Below, piece after piece: positions 30,614 to 32,686 of a stretch of DNA of 32,686 nucleotides. Within the stretch, counting starts at the first letter, position 1. The number at the start of each line of letters is the position of its first letter. A program made the translations under genes and the position numbers. The stretch is taken from positions 1 to 32,686 of the forward strand of contig CAJQQZ010000002.1 in assembly GCA_905480575.1 (NCBI GenBank), written 5' to 3'. The notes under the pieces are model-generated. The model was not told where the DNA came from. It did no database searches and was given only the letters and a program-made list of their open reading frames with translations. The stretch is from an uncultured Alphaproteobacteria bacterium. Lineage in GTDB: Bacteria > Pseudomonadota > Alphaproteobacteria > UBA7985 > CAJQQZ01.

Positions 30614-32014
30614 TTAGTCAGTAAGACAGGAATTTATGCGTTCTATCACCATCTCTTGACCCAGTGTGTATGCTACTTCAGTGACAGAAGGAGAATTCAT
30701 GGTCCCTGTTAAGGCAGCTCGCAAGGGTTGGAATACTTGTCCAAGCTTTAGTTCTTGAGATTCGGCGAAAGAACGCAATGACGAATCGATTTGCTCTTCC
30801 GTCCAGTCACTTAGTTCAGACAAAATCACTTTCAATTGGTCCAAGCATTTTTTTCCATCTTCATTGAGCGCTTTGCCTGCCTTCGCATCCAACGGTAAAG
30901 GAATTGGATGGACGTAGAAGACAGCCGCATCGGCTAACTCCAAAAGCGTTTTTGCCCTTGGTTTCAATCCTGGCATTGCTTTACTCAGTAATAAGCCTTC
31001 TGCTTCACCGTGAGGTAGACCTTTTTCAGCAAGTAATGGCAGGACAAGACGTGCGGCGCGATCATTGTCCAATTCTTGAATATAGTGAGCATTAACGCTT
31101 TGTAACTTCGCTACATCGAAGCGTGACGGGCCCTTGCCGACAGAATCCAGGTCGAACCATTCAATGGCTTGTTTGATTGAGATGATTTCTTCGTCTCCAT
31201 GGGACCAACCCAGGCGAAGGAGGTAGTTTTTGAGGGCTTCCGGCAAGAAGCCATCGTCACGGTAGGCTTCCACTCCCAACGCCCCATGACGTTTAGACAG
31301 TTTTGCGCCATCTTGACCATGAATCAGGGGAATGTGAGCATAGACTGGCACAGGCCAACCCAAGGCTCTAATCATCTGTGATTGCCTGAATGCGTTGGTC
31401 AGATGGTCATCGCCCCTGATCACATGAGTGACGCCCATGTCGTGATCATCGACAATCACGGACAGCATATAGGTGGGGCTGCCGTCCGCTCTCAGCAAAA
31501 CAAGGTCGTCCATTTCGCTGTTTTGAACAGTAACCGACCCCTGAACTTGATCATCAAGTGTTGTCGACCCTTCCTGAGGGGCCTTGAAACGAACCACAGG
31601 ATCAATGCCTGCAGGAGCCTCATCTTCACCACGGTCTCTCCAACGTCCGTCATAACGCATTGGACGGCCCTCAGCTTTGGCAAGCTCCCGCATTTCGGTC
31701 AGTTCTTCAGGAGAGCAGTAACAGCGGTAGGCCATTCCCTTATCAAGAAGTTCCTGCGCGACTTCGGCATGGCGGGACTGCCTTTGTGACTGGAATACAA
31801 TCTCCTCGTCCGGTGGTAATCCAATCCAGTCGAGACCTTCAATGATGGCGTCAATTGCTTCTTGAGTTGAGCGTTTCTTGTCTGTGTCTTCAATGCGCAG
31901 TCGGTAAACACCACCGTGATGCTTGGCATAGAGCCAGTTAAAGAGTGCGGTACGGACACCTCCAATATGAAGGAAACCGGTAGGCGAAGGTGCGAAACGT
32001 GTAACAACTGTCAT
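30614..32014 (-). CDS. gltX: Glutamyl-tRNA synthetase
   Basis: This 466-residue class I synthetase charges tRNA with glutamate. It has FAPSPTGFLHIGG (HIGH motif His16-Ile-Gly-Gly19), the catalytic GDDHLTNAFRQ, and the KMSKS-type loop KLSKR (238-242). A C-terminal helical anticodon-binding domain covers about 310-466. A CYC pair near residue 98-100 is present. Length is normal for the discriminating or non-discriminating bacterial enzyme; the two cannot be separated here. Alphaproteobacteria often carry two gltX genes, and the copy next to gltA is the conserved arrangement. Confidence 0.96.
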   Translation of the reverse strand: MTVVTRFAPSPTGFLHIGGVRTALFNWLYAKHHGGVYRLRIEDTDKKRSTQEAIDAIIEGLDWIGLPPDEEIVFQSQRQSRHAEVAQELLDKGMAYRCYCSPEELTEMRELAKAEGRPMRYDGRWRDRGEDEAPAGIDPVVRFKAPQEGSTTLDDQVQGSVTVQNSEMDDLVLLRADGSPTYMLSVIVDDHDMGVTHVIRGDDHLTNAFRQSQMIRALGWPVPVYAHIPLIHGQDGAKLSKRHGALGVEAYRDDGFLPEALKNYLLRLGWSHGDEEIISIKQAIEWFDLDSVGKGPSRFDVAKLQSVNAHYIQELDNDRAARLVLPLLAEKGLPHGEAEGLLLSKAMPGLKPRAKTLLELADAAVFYVHPIPLPLDAKAGKALNEDGKKCLDQLKVILSELSDWTEEQIDSSLRSFAESQELKLGQVFQPLRAALTGTMNSPSVTEVAYTLGQEMVIERINSCLTD

Positions 32015-32259
32015 TGAAATGCTCTGTCGAGAAGGAAAGTAAATTCAGGCGCCTCGATTACCACAGGCAGATTCGACCTGACAAATGAATTCGGTAAGTC
32101 GTTGTGGATCCTCCAAAAGGCAATGGTGAAAAAATAAGTCCATCAAGGATAAAGGAATATTGTGCTTTCTAAAGTTGATCAGCTGTACAATTGGATTGTT
32201 TTCGCCTTTGAATTGCCGAGTTCTTATGGCATTGTTTAAAAAAAAATTGGGAGTAGAAA

Positions 32260-32586
32260 ATGAAAAAATCAATTTTGACTACAGGTGTTGGAACCCTTCT
32301 ATTGTCTGTTGCTTTACTAGCAGCTCCGGTCAGTGCGGCGAGCCCTAATGGAATGTGGAAGACCGCCAAGGGAACCTTCATCAAAGCTTATTCTTGTGGT
32401 GGCGGATTAGGGCTTAAAGTTACTTCAGGTTCTGACAACGGCACGGTGTTGACTTGCGGCGCGATGCCTTCAGGCACAAACAAGTGGTCTGGTGACCTCT
32501 TTAACCCTGAAGATGGCAAGACGTATCAAGGGCATGCTGAACTCAAAGGTAACATCGGCAAAAGTCCGGGTAATTTTTTTCCGTAG
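32260..32586 (+). CDS. DUF2147-like secreted protein, short at the C-terminus
   Basis: This 108-residue protein has a signal peptide (MKKSILTTGVGTLLLSVALL, cleavage after AAPVSA at about residue 26). DUF2147-like segments follow: GMWKTAKGTFIKAYSCGGGL, then PSGTNKWSGDLFNPEDGKTY. Family members normally continue for roughly 15 more residues with a cysteine-containing Trp-rich end. Here the chain stops at PGNFFP straight after a poly-T run, which suggests either a natural short form or a frameshift. GGGAGTAG precedes the ATG. Function of the family is unknown; export is inferred. Confidence 0.68.
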   Translation: MKKSILTTGVGTLLLSVALLAAPVSAASPNGMWKTAKGTFIKAYSCGGGLGLKVTSGSDNGTVLTCGAMPSGTNKWSGDLFNPEDGKTYQGHAELKGNIGKSPGNFFP

Positions 32587-32610
32587 AGAGATTCACAAGG
32601 GGCACGAATT

Positions 32611-32686
32611 GTGCGAGTCTCTTCGTTGATGACACAATTGCTTGCTCCTATTGATGATCTGGATATTGAAGAGTTAAAGAAGCTGC
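32611..32686 (+). CDS. Start of an unidentified gene, cut by the window edge
   Basis: GTG at 32611 opens a frame without stop to the end of the window (25 codons). AAGGGGC lies about eight bases upstream. An in-frame ATG at 32629 is an alternative and would begin MTQLLAPIDDLDIEELKKL. The start region lies within an imperfect inverted repeat (AGAGA-CACAA with TTGTG-TCTCT, about 32585-32625). Too little is present to assign a family. Confidence 0.42.
   Translation, partial: MRVSSLMTQLLAPIDDLDIEELKKL

Noticed and set aside
32045-32272. 75-codon minus-strand frame upstream of gltX
   Set aside because: It overlaps the start of the DUF2147-like gene, has low-complexity hydrophobic ends and no recognisable family.
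1-32686. CRISPR array, rRNA operon, complete prophage or restriction/toxin-antitoxin locus
   Set aside because: No regularly spaced repeats, no rRNA-like sequence and no genes of these kinds were seen on either strand.

Overview
This is a chromosomal segment of a mid-GC alphaproteobacterium, most likely a marine Rhodospirillales-like lineage. The assignment rests on gene order and protein types: lpd-xerC-DUF484-fsa-priA, recG facing sdhE-mfd, rlpA-dacA-tmk-holB-metG-tatD-MBL, and gltX-gltA. It is inference, because no 16S rRNA or database comparison was available. Almost every gene is intact and housekeeping in character.

Left end (1-1440) is accessory DNA. It holds a possible open-ended C-terminal fragment, a likely solo end of an IS21-type insertion sequence, and a phage-type papain-fold small protein on the minus strand with its own hairpin terminator. 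It ends in the 3' half of a tRNA-Pro(GGG) gene with no 5' half. That fragment is what a tRNA-targeting integrative element leaves at its distal boundary, so the full tRNA and the integrase are predicted to the left of the window. Core chromosome starts right after the fragment.

Block 1539-8169: lpd (E3 of 2-oxoacid dehydrogenases) converges on a minus-strand set, fsa - DUF484 - xerC. A large 17-bp-arm inverted repeat lies just in front of DUF484. priA diverges from fsa and has no clear start codon. A chloramphenicol-phosphotransferase-like kinase follows on the minus strand.

Block 8337-12001 is lineage-specific: a secreted SH3-like peptide with a strong terminator, a crotonase, a secreted DUF3179 protein, an unrecognised secreted protein behind an unusual structured leader (two overlapping mini-ORFs, a repeated 17-mer, a long hairpin), and a GNAT acetyltransferase.

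Block 12017-25167: recG diverges from sdhE-mfd. Next comes a compact plus-strand cluster for envelope and replication: rlpA and dacA (peptidoglycan), tmk and holB (dTMP supply, clamp loader), metG, tatD and a PhnP-like metallo-hydrolase. Genes overlap or lie a few bases apart at most junctions. With xerC, priA, recG and mfd, the window is rich in chromosome maintenance functions.

Block 25197-29041: a LysE-type exporter, a GFA-fold protein, a MOSC protein and a VOC-cupin-cupin fusion form a tightly overlapping operon of unknown substrate. A small SPW-like membrane protein and a convergent PaiB-type FMN-binding protein follow. The terminator of the former lies inside the coding end of the latter.

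Right end (29137-32686): gltA with a canonical terminator and gltX, both on the minus strand; a DUF2147-like secreted protein lacking the family's C-terminal end; and the start of one more gene cut by the window edge.
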